64,000 nucleotides of DNA from Enterococcus sp. DIV2402 (GTDB taxonomy: Bacteria > Bacillota > Bacilli > Lactobacillales > Enterococcaceae). A program made the translations under genes and the position numbers. Each line of letters opens with the position of its first letter. Position 1 is the stretch's first letter. Below are positions 56,087-64,000 of the stretch, piece by piece. Under the pieces are notes generated by a model. That model did no database searches, was not told the origin of the DNA, and saw only the letters and a list, made by a program, of their open reading frames with translations. The stretch lies in the NCBI RefSeq assembly GCF_017426705.2, contig NZ_CP147251.1:2702501-2766500 (forward strand), given 5' to 3'.

Positions 56087-57025
56087 TTAACTTAATTTAT
56101 AACTCTCACTGCCTAATTTACGATTACGTAAGACATTTAAAATTGTCGGAATCGCTCCTAATGCTGTAAATAGATACAACATAGCAAGGTTACCATAGTA
56201 AGCACTTGATTCAACATAACCTTCACTTAATAGCTGTGGCATTAGACGGAAAGCACTGAAAACATCTGCTTCTTGATAATAGCTAGCAACGCTAATGGAC
56301 CAATCTAAGCGCATCCCAACATACACCATGATAATCATAATGATACTACTGCCAATAATCCCTTGCTTGCTTAGCTTACCTCCAAGTAACTCGTACCCTT
56401 TTAATGAGCAAATAGCTAAAACAATCCCTGATAGTGCCGCTACATAGCCTAATTGTCCTAAAACAATAATGGCAATTACACCAAGTACACTCCCTAAAAA
56501 AGCACCCACTAATCCAGCAACAATATTTTCTTTCTTTTGATTTTTTGCCTGTTCATTCGCATTTACCGCTTCGGAATATTCTTTAAAACAGGTTTCACAA
56601 CAAATAACTGGTGTCCCAGCTACATTATAAACATCTTCACCTTCTGCACCACAATTTTGACAACAATTTTGAAAATAATTGCTAGCTAAAAATTGTGTAA
56701 TTAATGGTAACACTTCTTGTAGTTTCTCTGCGCTTTTATTCGCAGTCATTCCAGTTTTTAATACATAAAAAACTTGATGTCCTTGCACTTGGCATTCGAC
56801 AATACTTTTTGATTCTGCAACAATTTCTTTTAACAAATTAGCATCTGGTAATTCATTTTCTTGCTTTAATGAGAATTTCAATGTAAAACGGTATGTTTCG
56901 TTGAATGGAATTAGACAAAATTTATACCCATTCATTACACCATAGATTGTTGACGTTGGCTTGTCTAAAGATAGTTCTAACTGTGTCGCAATTTTCTCTA
57001 ATGATTTTACATACGGTCGTTCCAT
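56087..57025 (-). CDS. Zinc-ribbon membrane protein of unknown function
   Basis: A 312-aa protein in three parts. Residues 1-125 form a soluble domain with no motif I know. A zinc ribbon follows (CQNCGAEGE...CCETCF, about 126-152), and residues about 170-300 hold four to five membrane segments. The start at 57025 follows AAAGGAGGAG; three further residues of the ribosome site would be coded by the longer frame. The zinc ribbon and the C-terminal membrane region suggest a sensor or protein-protein scaffold. I cannot name the family and give no function. Confidence 0.75.
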   Translation of the reverse strand: MERPYVKSLEKIATQLELSLDKPTSTIYGVMNGYKFCLIPFNETYRFTLKFSLKQENELPDANLLKEIVAESKSIVECQVQGHQVFYVLKTGMTANKSAEKLQEVLPLITQFLASNYFQNCCQNCGAEGEDVYNVAGTPVICCETCFKEYSEAVNANEQAKNQKKENIVAGLVGAFLGSVLGVIAIIVLGQLGYVAALSGIVLAICSLKGYELLGGKLSKQGIIGSSIIMIIMVYVGMRLDWSISVASYYQEADVFSAFRLMPQLLSEGYVESSAYYGNLAMLYLFTALGAIPTILNVLRNRKLGSESYKLS

Positions 57026-57145
57026 TTTTTCTCCTCCTTTTGTCACACTTTTTTAATAAAAATGTTACTTAAAAGTCTATCGGAGTATCAAATACGTGTC
57101 AAATAATGCGTTTTCATTAACCATAAAACGAACATTACTGACTAG

Positions 57146-57186
57146 TTTATAAAAAAACTCCCTAGAAAAATTTCCTAGAGAGTTCG
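57146..57186 (-). terminator. tuf terminator
   Basis: Arms ACTCCCTAG-AAA and TTT-CCTAGAGAGT pair with minor mismatches, followed on the minus strand by seven T, directly past the tuf stop. Confidence 0.85.
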
Positions 57187-57189
57187 TTG

Positions 57190-58377
57190 CTATTTTTTAA
57201 TTTCTGTAACCATTCCTGAACCAACAGTCCGTCCACCTTCACGAATAGAGAACGTTGTACCTTGTTCAACAGCAATTGGATGAATTAAATCAACATCAAT
57301 GGTCACGTTATCGCCAGGCATCACCATTTCCACTTCTTCTGGTAATTGAATCGTTCCTGTAACGTCAGTTGTACGGAAATAAAATTGTGGACGATAGTTA
57401 TTAAAGAATGGCGTATGACGACCACCTTCTTCTTTCGTCAACACATAAATTTCTGCTTTAAATTGCGTATGTGGCGTGATAGAACCAGGTTTTGCTAATA
57501 CTTGCCCTCTTTCAATTTCATCGCGGGTCACTCCACGTAATAAAATCCCTACATTATCGCCTGCTTCGCCATAATCTAATGTTTTACGGAACATTTCAAT
57601 TCCTGTTACCACGGCTTTTTTTGTTTCATTTTTGATACCAATGATTTCTACTTCATCACCAACGGAAACTGTCCCACGTTCAATTCTACCTGATGCAACA
57701 GTTCCTCGACCAGTAATTGAAAATACATCTTCAACTGGCAATAAGAATGGTTTGTCATTTTCACGATCTGGTGTTGGAATAAATTGATCCACAGCGTCCA
57801 TCAATTCCATAATTGCTGCCTCGGCTTGTGCATCACCTTCTAAAGCTCGTAATGCAGAACCTTTGATAACTGGAATATCATCGCCTGGAAAATTGTATTC
57901 TGTAAGTAATTCTCGAACTTCCATTTCTACCAAATCAATTAATTCGTCGTCATCGACTAAATCAATTTTATTCAAAAAGACAATCAAATGTTTTACGCCA
58001 ACTTGACGTGAAAGTAAAATATGTTCACGTGTTTGAGGCATTGGACCATCTGTTGCGGAAACAACTAAAATTGCGCCATCCATTTGTGCAGCACCGGTAA
58101 TCATATTTTTTACATAATCCGCATGACCTGGTGCATCAATATGTGCATAGTGTCTTGCATGTGTTTCATATTCAACATGTGCTGTATTAATCGTAATCCC
58201 ACGTTCACGTTCTTCAGGCGCTGCATCAATGCTACCGTAATCTTGCGGGTTTGCTAGGCCTTGTTTTCCTAATACTGTAGTGATTGCAGCCGTCAAAGTA
58301 GTTTTCCCATGATCGACATGCCCGATTGTTCCGATATTAACGTGTGGTTTACTTCTGTCATAATGTTGTTTTGCCAT
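57190..58377 (-). CDS. tuf: Elongation factor Tu, streptococcal-like copy
   Basis: GTPase (395 aa) that brings aminoacyl-tRNA to the ribosome. G1 is [10 protein letters not shown]3 is DAPGHAD, G4 is NKID, and domains 2 and 3 are complete. It stands alone: no rpsL, rpsG or fusA adjoins, unlike the usual str operon. Many stretches match streptococcal EF-Tu better than what I recall of E. faecalis EF-Tu (for example [24 protein letters not shown] and [14 protein letters not shown]). Several enterococci have a second gene, tufB, thought to come from streptococci; this looks like it. Start follows TAGGAGG. Confidence 0.95.
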   Translation of the reverse strand: MAKQHYDRSKPHVNIGTIGHVDHGKTTLTAAITTVLGKQGLANPQDYGSIDAAPEERERGITINTAHVEYETHARHYAHIDAPGHADYVKNMITGAAQMDGAILVVSATDGPMPQTREHILLSRQVGVKHLIVFLNKIDLVDDDELIDLVEMEVRELLTEYNFPGDDIPVIKGSALRALEGDAQAEAAIMELMDAVDQFIPTPDRENDKPFLLPVEDVFSITGRGTVASGRIERGTVSVGDEVEIIGIKNETKKAVVTGIEMFRKTLDYGEAGDNVGILLRGVTRDEIERGQVLAKPGSITPHTQFKAEIYVLTKEEGGRHTPFFNNYRPQFYFRTTDVTGTIQLPEEVEMVMPGDNVTIDVDLIHPIAVEQGTTFSIREGGRTVGSGMVTEIKK

Positions 58378-58401
58378 TTTACAAACCTCCTATATAAGTT
58401 G

Positions 58402-58468
58402 ATCGAAAAGCTATTTTAGTTTTCGATTTTATAGATTCAACACTTACTTTATATAAGTATCGAATCTA
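58402..58468 (-). promoter_or_regulatory. Two stem-loops in the tuf leader
   Basis: On the minus strand a first hairpin (58468-58432) has TAGATTC / GAATCTA extended by eight more pairs including wobbles. A second (58427-58402) has ATCGAAAA / TTTTCGAT. Neither is followed by a T run at full strength. They lie between the promoter and the ribosome site and may stabilise the mRNA or control translation. Confidence 0.55.
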
Positions 58469-58473
58469 AACTT

Positions 58474-58501
58474 ATTATACGTCAAAATTGGTCAAAGTCA
58501 A
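58474..58501 (-). promoter_or_regulatory. tuf promoter
   Basis: On the minus strand TTGACT (58496-58501), 16 nt, TATAAT (58474-58479), giving a leader of about 90 nt. Confidence 0.8.
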
Positions 58502-58620
58502 TTAACATGCTTCAAAAAACACCTATCTTCATTTCTTTGACTACTCTCTTGCTATATTTAACGAATAAGCTGATGATTTATGTATAGGAAATCAGTGAGT
58601 AGTCTTTAATAACATACGTA

Positions 58621-58653
58621 AAAAAAGAAACTAGAAAGCCTGATCTCGTTTCT
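58621..58653 (-). terminator. DMT transporter terminator
   Basis: Stem AAAGAAAC / GTTTCTTT with a 16-nt loop, followed on the minus strand by seven T, at the transporter stop. Between here and the tuf promoter a further widely spaced pair GACTACTC / GAGTAGTC (about 58538-58604) is present. Confidence 0.75.
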
Positions 58654-58654
58654 T

Positions 58655-59533
58655 TTAAACTCTCTTTTGTAAAACTAAAATGGAACCTAAGACACAAATA
58701 AATCCAATAATTTCTAACCATGAAAACGTCAAATGAAAAAATAAAACAGATAGAACTGTAGCTAAAATTGGCTCAAATGCAGTTAAGATACTCGCCAATG
58801 AAGCAGAGATAAATTTTAAACTGGATAAGTAAATTAAATACGCAATAGCTGTACCAAAAAGAACAACAATTAACAGCTGCACGAATGATTCCCTAGTTAT
58901 CATTCCATCTACTTGCCAGATTGGGTGAAAACAATTAGCTACTACACTTCCTAAAACCATTCCCCAACCTACAATCGTAAAGCTACCATATTTTCGCAAT
59001 AAATTTCTTGGTTGGATAGAATAAAACGCTAAAGCAATTGCTGAACCAATTCCCCAAACTAAAGAATCCCTCGAAGTAAACACCGTCAATATTTCACCTT
59101 TCGAAGCAATTAAAATGACCCCAAATAACGTGATTCCCATCAAAAATAGAGTTACAAATGATGGCATTTTTTTTGCTTTCAAGGACTCATATAAAACAAC
59201 GAAAAAAGGACCCGTATATTGAACAATTGTCGCAAATGAAGCATTACTTAATTCAATGGTTTTAAAATAAGTAAATTGAACTAAAAACATGCCTAAAATA
59301 GAAAACGCAAGTAAGTCAAAAAAATCTTTTTTGTCTTTAAAAGGTTGAAAGACTTGATATTTATTTCGAACAAAAGCTATCACTAATAAAATAATCCCCG
59401 CCAGTAATAATCGGGTAGCTACTAACCAACTCGCTGAAAAATGAAATTGTTCGAATAACAACTGCCCGGAAACACCAGAAATTGCCCATAAACTTGCTGC
59501 TGTACAAGCAGATAAAATTCCTCTCGTTTTAAT
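58655..59533 (-). CDS. EamA-family (DMT) transporter, apparent ATT start
   Basis: Membrane transporter of the drug/metabolite superfamily with two EamA repeats and ten membrane segments if read from 59533 (292 aa). The first segment (GILSACTAASLWAISGVSG) is lost if translation begins at the first usable TTG at 59461. At 59533 a codon ATT follows AGGAG after 7 nt, exactly where ATG would be expected, and the next codons KTRGILS are typical of the family start. So either ATT is the start codon, as in infC, or ATG has mutated. The substrate is unknown; the gene is divergent from an AraC regulator. Confidence 0.8.
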   Translation of the reverse strand: MKTRGILSACTAASLWAISGVSGQLLFEQFHFSASWLVATRLLLAGIILLVIAFVRNKYQVFQPFKDKKDFFDLLAFSILGMFLVQFTYFKTIELSNASFATIVQYTGPFFVVLYESLKAKKMPSFVTLFLMGITLFGVILIASKGEILTVFTSRDSLVWGIGSAIALAFYSIQPRNLLRKYGSFTIVGWGMVLGSVVANCFHPIWQVDGMITRESFVQLLIVVLFGTAIAYLIYLSSLKFISASLASILTAFEPILATVLSVLFFHLTFSWLEIIGFICVLGSILVLQKRV

Positions 59534-59649
59534 AAGCCTTCTCCTCTTTCTTTCTTTTTTGTATTATATTATTATAGTTTTCATATCCATATAAATCTTT
59601 CAATATTCTGGCTATTTTTATCATTATTCTGTAAAGGTAGGAACAATTA

Positions 59650-60477
59650 ATGTATTTTGAAGTTAACGCATCGCAAAATGAAATGACTCAGCATATTACT
59701 GACGATTTCCCTTTGGCTATTTACCAACGAACACTGAACCAGCAGCAACAAGATACAATCATGCCTCATTGGCACAAAGAATTTCAATTTATTTGGGTGA
59801 TTGAGGGTACACTAAATTATTCTATTGAAGCACATACAGTCCCCTTATCTTCATCATCAGGTATTTTAATTAATAGTTCAAAATTACATAGTGCAAAACC
59901 ACTTAGTAAAAAAGTAGACTATCTTTGTATCGATTTTTCACCATTATTCATCAATGAATTATTTTATCAAAAAATTGTGACTCCCATTCAACAGCAGACA
60001 AATTTTATCTTCACGTCTGTTCAGTTAAATACTCGACAAGAGGCTATCTTAAAAGAAATCATTTCATCCCCAAACAATCTTAATTACTTTAGTCTCTACG
60101 AATTATTATTAGGAATCTTATCGCAAGTAAAAACAGATAAAAGATTCTTTGAAAAAAGACCTCTGCCTATCTATGAATTGTTAGATTTTGTCCATGCGAA
60201 TTATCAAAAGCAGCTTTCTGTAGATGACATTGCGCAATCAATTCCGATTAACAAAAATAAGTGCACAGCATTATTTAACCAATATACACAGCTTTCACCT
60301 ATTAATTACGTCATTGATTTTCGGTTAAATAAAGCGAAAGAATTATTACAAGCAACAGATTATTCCATTTCAGAAATTTGTTACTTTGTAGGCTTTAACA
60401 ATATTAGTTATTTCATTACAAAGTTCAAGCAAAAATATCATTGCACACCACTCAAATTTCGTAAACAATTTAATTAA
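59650..60477 (+). CDS. AraC-family transcriptional regulator
   Basis: Regulator of 275 aa with an N-terminal cupin-like sensing domain (MPHWHKEFQFIWVIEGTLNY, about 34-55, with GILINSSKLHSAKP) and a C-terminal double helix-turn-helix (about 175-272: SVDDIAQSIPINKNKCTALFNQYT and SISEICYFVGFNNISYFITKFKQ). The ATG is preceded by AGGTAGGA. It is divergent from the DMT transporter and probably regulates it. The ligand is unknown; the histidines of the cupin could bind a small molecule. Confidence 0.88.
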   Translation: MYFEVNASQNEMTQHITDDFPLAIYQRTLNQQQQDTIMPHWHKEFQFIWVIEGTLNYSIEAHTVPLSSSSGILINSSKLHSAKPLSKKVDYLCIDFSPLFINELFYQKIVTPIQQQTNFIFTSVQLNTRQEAILKEIISSPNNLNYFSLYELLLGILSQVKTDKRFFEKRPLPIYELLDFVHANYQKQLSVDDIAQSIPINKNKCTALFNQYTQLSPINYVIDFRLNKAKELLQATDYSISEICYFVGFNNISYFITKFKQKYHCTPLKFRKQFN

Positions 60478-60479
60478 AC

Positions 60480-60512
60480 TGCTCCTTCAAAAATGTAGGA
60501 GTATTTTTTTTA
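60480..60512 (+). terminator. araC-type gene terminator
   Basis: Short stem CTCCT / AGGAG with an 11-nt loop, then a T run. It is 3 nt past the stop. Confidence 0.6.
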
Positions 60513-60521
60513 GTTTAACTA

Positions 60522-60550
60522 TTTACAAATCTTCATTTAATTAATATACT
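60522..60550 (+). promoter_or_regulatory. Promoter of the EIIB-like gene with operator palindrome
   Basis: TTTACA (60522-60527), 17 nt, TATACT (60545-60550). The -10 lies inside a perfect palindrome CATTTAATTAA-TATAC-TTAATTAAATG (60534-60560), so a protein bound there would block transcription. Confidence 0.7.
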
Positions 60551-60560
60551 TAATTAAATG
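60534..60560. promoter_or_regulatory. 27-bp palindrome over the -10 element
   Basis: Perfect 11-bp arms CATTTAATTAA and TTAATTAAATG around TATAC. Probably an operator for a dimeric repressor not encoded next to it. Confidence 0.55.
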
Positions 60561-60587
60561 ATAAAAATATATTGGAGAGAAATAAAA

Positions 60588-60896
60588 ATGACTGAAAAAG
60601 TACTATTTGTGGATCGCTCTAGCCTTGCAGGAAGTGTCATTAAAATTCTAGCACGTAATATTCGCTTAATGTCTCACGATACCATCGAAGTGACTGTTCT
60701 AACATTAGGGCAACTAGAAACACATCGCTTCACTGATGAAAAAATGATATTTGTCGATCCAATGATTTCTCTAAATCATCGCGTGATAAGACGGATTCCT
60801 AAAAAAATAAAAACACTGAATTTTACAATTAGTTCCTATATCAGTTTGAATGCCGAAATCATATTGGAACAAATCAAAACAAAAAAGTGCATATAA
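60588..60896 (+). CDS. PTS EIIB-like protein lacking the phospho-cysteine
   Basis: A 102-aa protein with the length and strand-helix order of a lactose/cellobiose-type EIIB. It begins KVLFVDRSSLAGSVIKILARN, where an EIIB would have C-S-x-G-x-S-T-S; the cysteine is replaced and the phosphate loop is altered. Later strands (KMIFVDPMISLNHRVIRRIPKKIKTLNF) match the LLGPQV-type region. No EIIA or EIIC gene adjoins. The start at 60588 follows TTGGAGAG. It cannot carry phosphate by the usual route, so a regulatory role or decay is possible. The family call is tentative. Confidence 0.5.
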   Translation: MTEKVLFVDRSSLAGSVIKILARNIRLMSHDTIEVTVLTLGQLETHRFTDEKMIFVDPMISLNHRVIRRIPKKIKTLNFTISSYISLNAEIILEQIKTKKCI

Positions 60897-60948
60897 ACAA
60901 ACCGAACAATTCTAAAGCACCCTTGCTCTAAAATTGTTCGGTTTTCTA
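60897..60948. terminator. Bidirectional terminator
   Basis: Stem AAACCGAACAATT / AATTGTTCGGTTT with a 19-nt loop, T/A runs on both sides, between convergent genes. Confidence 0.9.
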
Positions 60949-60949
60949 A

Positions 60950-62923
60950 TTAGATTTTATACACAGCTACTGAACGTCGATTAATCGGTATACTAAATTG
61001 AGTGCTTGAAGCTACTAAAGGTTTCTGTTCATTTGTCGAATCTAAGTAACCGCCAAACTCTTGCCAATCAGAATGTAAAATTAACTTCGCCTTCGTGGCA
61101 TCAATCTGCAAGTTTACTGTATGCTGTTCTACCGGATGAAAATTATAAATGAAAACAAATTCTCCCTTTTGATAAGCTAATAATTTATGATCTTCATGAT
61201 GCAATAATAATTCGGAAGAGGTTGCTAACAAATTATTTTCTTTCACTAACTCAATCATCGCATGATCAAAGCTTTGCAAGAAACGATATCTTAAATTAGT
61301 ATCTTCCGCTAAATCCCACCGTCTTCTAGCTTTCGAATAACTCCAATTATTATCCGGACTTGGAAAATCAATCCATTCAGGATGACCGAATTCATTACCC
61401 ATAAAATTTAAATACCCTTCACCAGCGCAAGTACAAGTAATTAAACGAATCATTTTATGCAAAGCAATTGCGCGATCAATAATATCGCTTTGTGAAAAGA
61501 CATCCATCTTCCAATACATTTCCTGATCGGCTAAACGGAACATGATAGTTTTATCTCCGACTAAAGCTTGGTCATGTGATTCACAGTAGCCCACTACTTT
61601 TTCTTGAGGGCGTCTTTGGTTCAATTCATACCAAATCGAGCCTAAATTCCAATCGTAATCAGATGTATTTTTCAATGTTTTAATCCAAAAATCAGGGACT
61701 CCCATTCCCAAACGATAATCAAAACCAATGCCTCCGATGTCAATTGGCAAACACATTCCTGGCATGCCACTCATATCTTCAGCAATTAAAATACAATCTG
61801 GAGCAACTTCTTTAGCGACTTCTGCTGCTAATTGTAGATAGGTTAACGCTTCTGTATCTGTATTGATAGAAAAATATTTATCGTAGTGATCAAAAGAGAC
61901 CCCTAAACCATGATGATGGTAAAGCATGGATGTTACGGCATCAAAACGGAACCCATCAAAATGATATTCTTCCAACCAATATTTAACGTTGGACAATAAG
62001 AAATGAATGACCTCTGTTTTACCATAATTAAATAATTTTGAGCCCCATTCAGGGTGTGTTCCTCTATCACCTGCATGGAAATACTGAGTTTCGGTTCCAT
62101 CAAATTGTGCTAACCCTTCGACAACATTTGTTGCAGAATGTGAATGAACAATATCTAACAATACACTAATACCCAAACTATGCGCTGTATCAATCAATAA
62201 TTTTAAATCCTCTGGCGTACCAAATTTAGAAGAAACAGCAAAGAAATTCGACACTTGGTAACCGAATGAACCATAATATGGATGCTCTGCAATCGCCATC
62301 AATTGAATCGTATTGTAGCCTAATTCCTTCACTCTAGGTAAAACGGTTTCAATATATTCTTGGAATGATGAAATTCCTTCTTTGATTCCCGCCATGCCAA
62401 CATGACTTTCATAAATTAATACCGGTTCATCTTGTGGTCGTTTGAACTCTTGGTCCGTCCACTCAAAAGGCTGCGGTGGATCCCAAACTTGACCATCGAA
62501 ATCAACCGTCTCTTTTTTTTGTACCACACGCTTACAATAAGTTGGGATGCGTTCAAATTTATCGTTCTCTGTCGTAATTTCAATGCGCACTTTAGAACCA
62601 TGAACAAGCTGATCTTCATCTGTAAGTTGAATCTCCCAAACACCATCACCAATATTTTTCAATAAATGGCTTGTACGATTCCACTGATTAAACTCTCCAA
62701 TCAAAGCAATTTTTTTCGCATTTGGCGCCCATTCGCGATAGATCCAGCCATTTTTTTGTTTATGAAATCCAAAATAATGATGACCATTCGCAAAGCTAGA
62801 AATTTTTTGCCCTTTTTCTAGTAATCGTTTTTTAGTTGTTAAATAATTTTGATTTCTTAAACGAATATCTGAAATATATGGTTTTAAAAATGGATCAATT
62901 TCTAAAATTTTTTCACTAAGCAT
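60950..62923 (-). CDS. glgB: 1,4-alpha-glucan branching enzyme, eukaryotic type (GH13_8)
   Basis: Makes alpha-1,6 branches in alpha-glucan. The 657-aa protein has an N-terminal carbohydrate-binding region (about 45-150), the GH13 barrel, and a C-terminal beta domain. Catalytic residues are Asp328 (DGFRFDAV), Glu382 (IAEDMSGMPGM) and the aspartate in YCESHDQALVGD. The pattern is that of animal, yeast and plant branching enzymes (IDPFLKPY at the start, YESHVGMA, QLMAIAEHPYYGSFGYQ, SMLYHHHG, GYLNFMGNEFGHPEWIDFP) rather than bacterial GlgB. No glgC, glgD, glgA or glgP lies in the window. The ATG has AGGAGG upstream. Confidence 0.9.
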   Translation of the reverse strand: MLSEKILEIDPFLKPYISDIRLRNQNYLTTKKRLLEKGQKISSFANGHHYFGFHKQKNGWIYREWAPNAKKIALIGEFNQWNRTSHLLKNIGDGVWEIQLTDEDQLVHGSKVRIEITTENDKFERIPTYCKRVVQKKETVDFDGQVWDPPQPFEWTDQEFKRPQDEPVLIYESHVGMAGIKEGISSFQEYIETVLPRVKELGYNTIQLMAIAEHPYYGSFGYQVSNFFAVSSKFGTPEDLKLLIDTAHSLGISVLLDIVHSHSATNVVEGLAQFDGTETQYFHAGDRGTHPEWGSKLFNYGKTEVIHFLLSNVKYWLEEYHFDGFRFDAVTSMLYHHHGLGVSFDHYDKYFSINTDTEALTYLQLAAEVAKEVAPDCILIAEDMSGMPGMCLPIDIGGIGFDYRLGMGVPDFWIKTLKNTSDYDWNLGSIWYELNQRRPQEKVVGYCESHDQALVGDKTIMFRLADQEMYWKMDVFSQSDIIDRAIALHKMIRLITCTCAGEGYLNFMGNEFGHPEWIDFPSPDNNWSYSKARRRWDLAEDTNLRYRFLQSFDHAMIELVKENNLLATSSELLLHHEDHKLLAYQKGEFVFIYNFHPVEQHTVNLQIDATKAKLILHSDWQEFGGYLDSTNEQKPLVASSTQFSIPINRRSVAVYKI

Positions 62924-63010
62924 ATTGGTACCTCCTATTAATTCAATATTTGAAAAGAAGAGACTGCCTATTATATATATGATTTATTAGAAAATAACTA
63001 CTACCTCCAA

Positions 63011-63460
63011 TCATCGCGTCTTTAACAATACAATTTCTCCTTCTAATTCCTCCCCAGTACGAATAAAAGATAATTTTTCATATAACTTCAATGCCACGTC
63101 GTTTGTTTTTACTGCGCTTATCCGTAAGACATTTTCGGAAATATTTTGATCAAACCAATGAATTCCTTGAATCAATGCTTCTTTGCCATACCCCATATTT
63201 TGAAATTTTGTATCAATCATAAAGCGTTCAATCCACCATGAATCATAGGCATAACTAGCATCAGCAGGATAATGACTAAACATCATAAAACCAATCATTG
63301 CGTCATCTAAATAGATACCTAATGCATGACGATTCTTTTCATACAAACTTTCTAATAACGAGTACCAATTCACACAAACAAATTGTTTCTGTTCATCTGT
63401 CGTCCTTAAGGAAATACATTCTTTATAATTTGTTTGATTAATTTTTTTTAAAACAATCAT
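63011..63460 (-). CDS. GNAT-family N-acetyltransferase
   Basis: A 149-aa acetyltransferase that uses acetyl-CoA. The CoA-binding motif A is MIDTKFQNMGYGKEALIQGI (about 86-105), and the C-terminal strand ends in NDVALKLYEKLSFIRTGE. The overall pattern resembles the PaiA/Bltd spermine-spermidine acetyltransferases, but the substrate is not certain. The ATG follows GAGGAGAC. Monocistronic and next to the branching enzyme gene, with no functional link visible. Confidence 0.83.
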   Translation of the reverse strand: MIVLKKINQTNYKECISLRTTDEQKQFVCVNWYSLLESLYEKNRHALGIYLDDAMIGFMMFSHYPADASYAYDSWWIERFMIDTKFQNMGYGKEALIQGIHWFDQNISENVLRISAVKTNDVALKLYEKLSFIRTGEELEGEIVLLKTR

Positions 63461-63755
63461 AAAACAGTCTCCTCATTTTTGAGACTATCCATCCGGACTA
63501 TCTCCTTTTCCGTATTTTGAACCATGCCTAATTATTCTATAACTAAATAAAGAATGGCTATTCTATTTCCATGATATTCTTCAAACAGCCAACTTTTCTT
63601 TGTACATTTAATGCTACGTTTATAATACCATATTTCAGAAGGGTACTCCAAAACCTCAACATCATTTCTGAAACGATTCTCTTTATCAACTAAGGGATTC
63701 CAATGTCTAAATAATTAGCCTAGTGCTATGTTGTTTATGAAGGAGGGCATTAATT
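63461..63755. other. 295-bp divergent non-coding region
   Basis: Separates the acetyltransferase and P-type ATPase genes. No protein gene and no riboswitch is recognised. A small inverted repeat AGAAT-GGCT-ATTCT (63551-63564) could be part of an operator for the metal ATPase, which is speculative. Confidence 0.4.
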
Positions 63756-64000
63756 ATGTGGACATTATTTGGAACTATCGCTTGCACGCTTAGTTTATTA
63801 GCTGGTTTAATATCAGATATTATGCATTTTGAAGGTAGTTGGCTAATTTATCTTATGGGGATTCTTTTTGGAGGATTGGAAATTACCATTGCAGGTTTAC
63901 GAGAATTAGTGACAGAAAAGCATTTTAATGTTGATTTATTAATGATGATTGCTGCCATTAGTGCAGGAATCATTGGTGATTGGCGCGAAGGTGCGCTCCT
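63756..64000 (+). CDS. Heavy-metal P-type ATPase, N-terminal part only
   Basis: The frame is open to the window edge (81 codons seen). Two to three membrane segments are visible, then GLRELVTEKHFNVDLLMMIAAISAGIIGDWREGALL, which matches the membrane helices 3 and 4 region of CadA/ZosA/ZntA-type P1B ATPases. There is no N-terminal metal-binding CxxC domain, as in the shorter Bacilli members. AAGGAGGG lies 8 nt before the ATG. The metal (zinc, cadmium, cobalt or copper) cannot be told because the CPC motif is outside the window. Confidence 0.8.
   Translation, partial: MWTLFGTIACTLSLLAGLISDIMHFEGSWLIYLMGILFGGLEITIAGLRELVTEKHFNVDLLMMIAAISAGIIGDWREGAL

Noticed and set aside
63461..63755. Possible T-box or metal riboswitch before the P-type ATPase
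   Set aside because: No T-box sequence, no specifier loop and no terminator with alternative fold were found.

Overview
The window is a chromosomal segment of a low-GC Gram-positive coccus, almost certainly an Enterococcus. The 16S rRNA gene at the left edge reads as enterococcal. The gene neighbourhoods (an EtaRS-like two-component pair next to gnd, then rpmF/yceD, pyk, pfkA, dnaE) and the signal styles (AGGAGG ribosome sites, LicT antitermination, catabolite-response elements) agree with this. The species cannot be fixed from the sequence alone; the V1 loop suggests the E. italicus / saccharolyticus / sulfureus side of the genus rather than E. faecalis, but this is a weak inference. No insertion sequence, prophage, integrase or CRISPR array is visible.

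Layout. 1-2.1 kb: 5' part of an rRNA operon on the minus strand with tandem promoters. 2.1-13.4 kb: minus-strand core block with an EtaRS-like sensor/regulator, gnd, the yceD-rpmF operon, the glycolytic pfkA-pyk operon and dnaE. 13.4-20.8 kb: a small DUF2929 protein, an MFS exporter, an NCS2 purine permease, a HAD phosphatase, an isolated tRNA-Ser(CGA), a TetR regulator divergent from a split threonine/serine exporter, and a VTT-domain membrane protein. 20.8-28 kb: a membrane-anchored glycerophosphodiesterase, two very small genes (24 and 49 codons), a histidine phosphatase, pgi, gdhA and a flavoprotein. 28-37.7 kb: ybaK, aroD, an rRNA methyltransferase, ltaS, a degenerate ABC-transporter-like pair, a second two-component system with an SdpI-like membrane protein, and another HAD phosphatase.

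37.7-46.8 kb is the sugar region. A LicT-type antiterminator with its RNA target and terminator controls a beta-glucoside-type EIIBC and a ChbG-type deacetylase. tmRNA and a 21-codon peptide gene follow. A second PTS operon (EIICB, a fumarase/aspartase-superfamily lyase, free EIIA) is divergent from a large Mga/BglG-like regulator. Both PTS promoters carry cre-like sequences, so both are probably under CcpA. The only EIIA of the Glc type visible could serve both permeases.

46.8-64 kb: a free-methionine-sulfoxide reductase paired with an OmpR-type regulator whose receiver is degenerate; a secreted coiled-coil M23 endopeptidase; a universal stress protein; a complete Bce-type peptide-antibiotic sensing and resistance module (RR, HK, ATPase, permease); rimM-trmD; a zinc-ribbon membrane protein; an isolated, streptococcus-like tuf gene; a DMT exporter divergent from an AraC regulator; an EIIB-like protein lacking the phosphocysteine; a eukaryotic-type glycogen branching enzyme without other glycogen genes; a GNAT acetyltransferase; and the start of a metal-transporting P-type ATPase cut by the window edge.

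Most interesting for follow-up are the degenerate ABC pair, the isolated eukaryotic-type branching enzyme, the small hydrophobic peptide whose ribosome site is locked in a perfect hairpin, the Bce terminator whose centre looks like a BceR operator, and the PTS operon with a lyase of unknown substrate.
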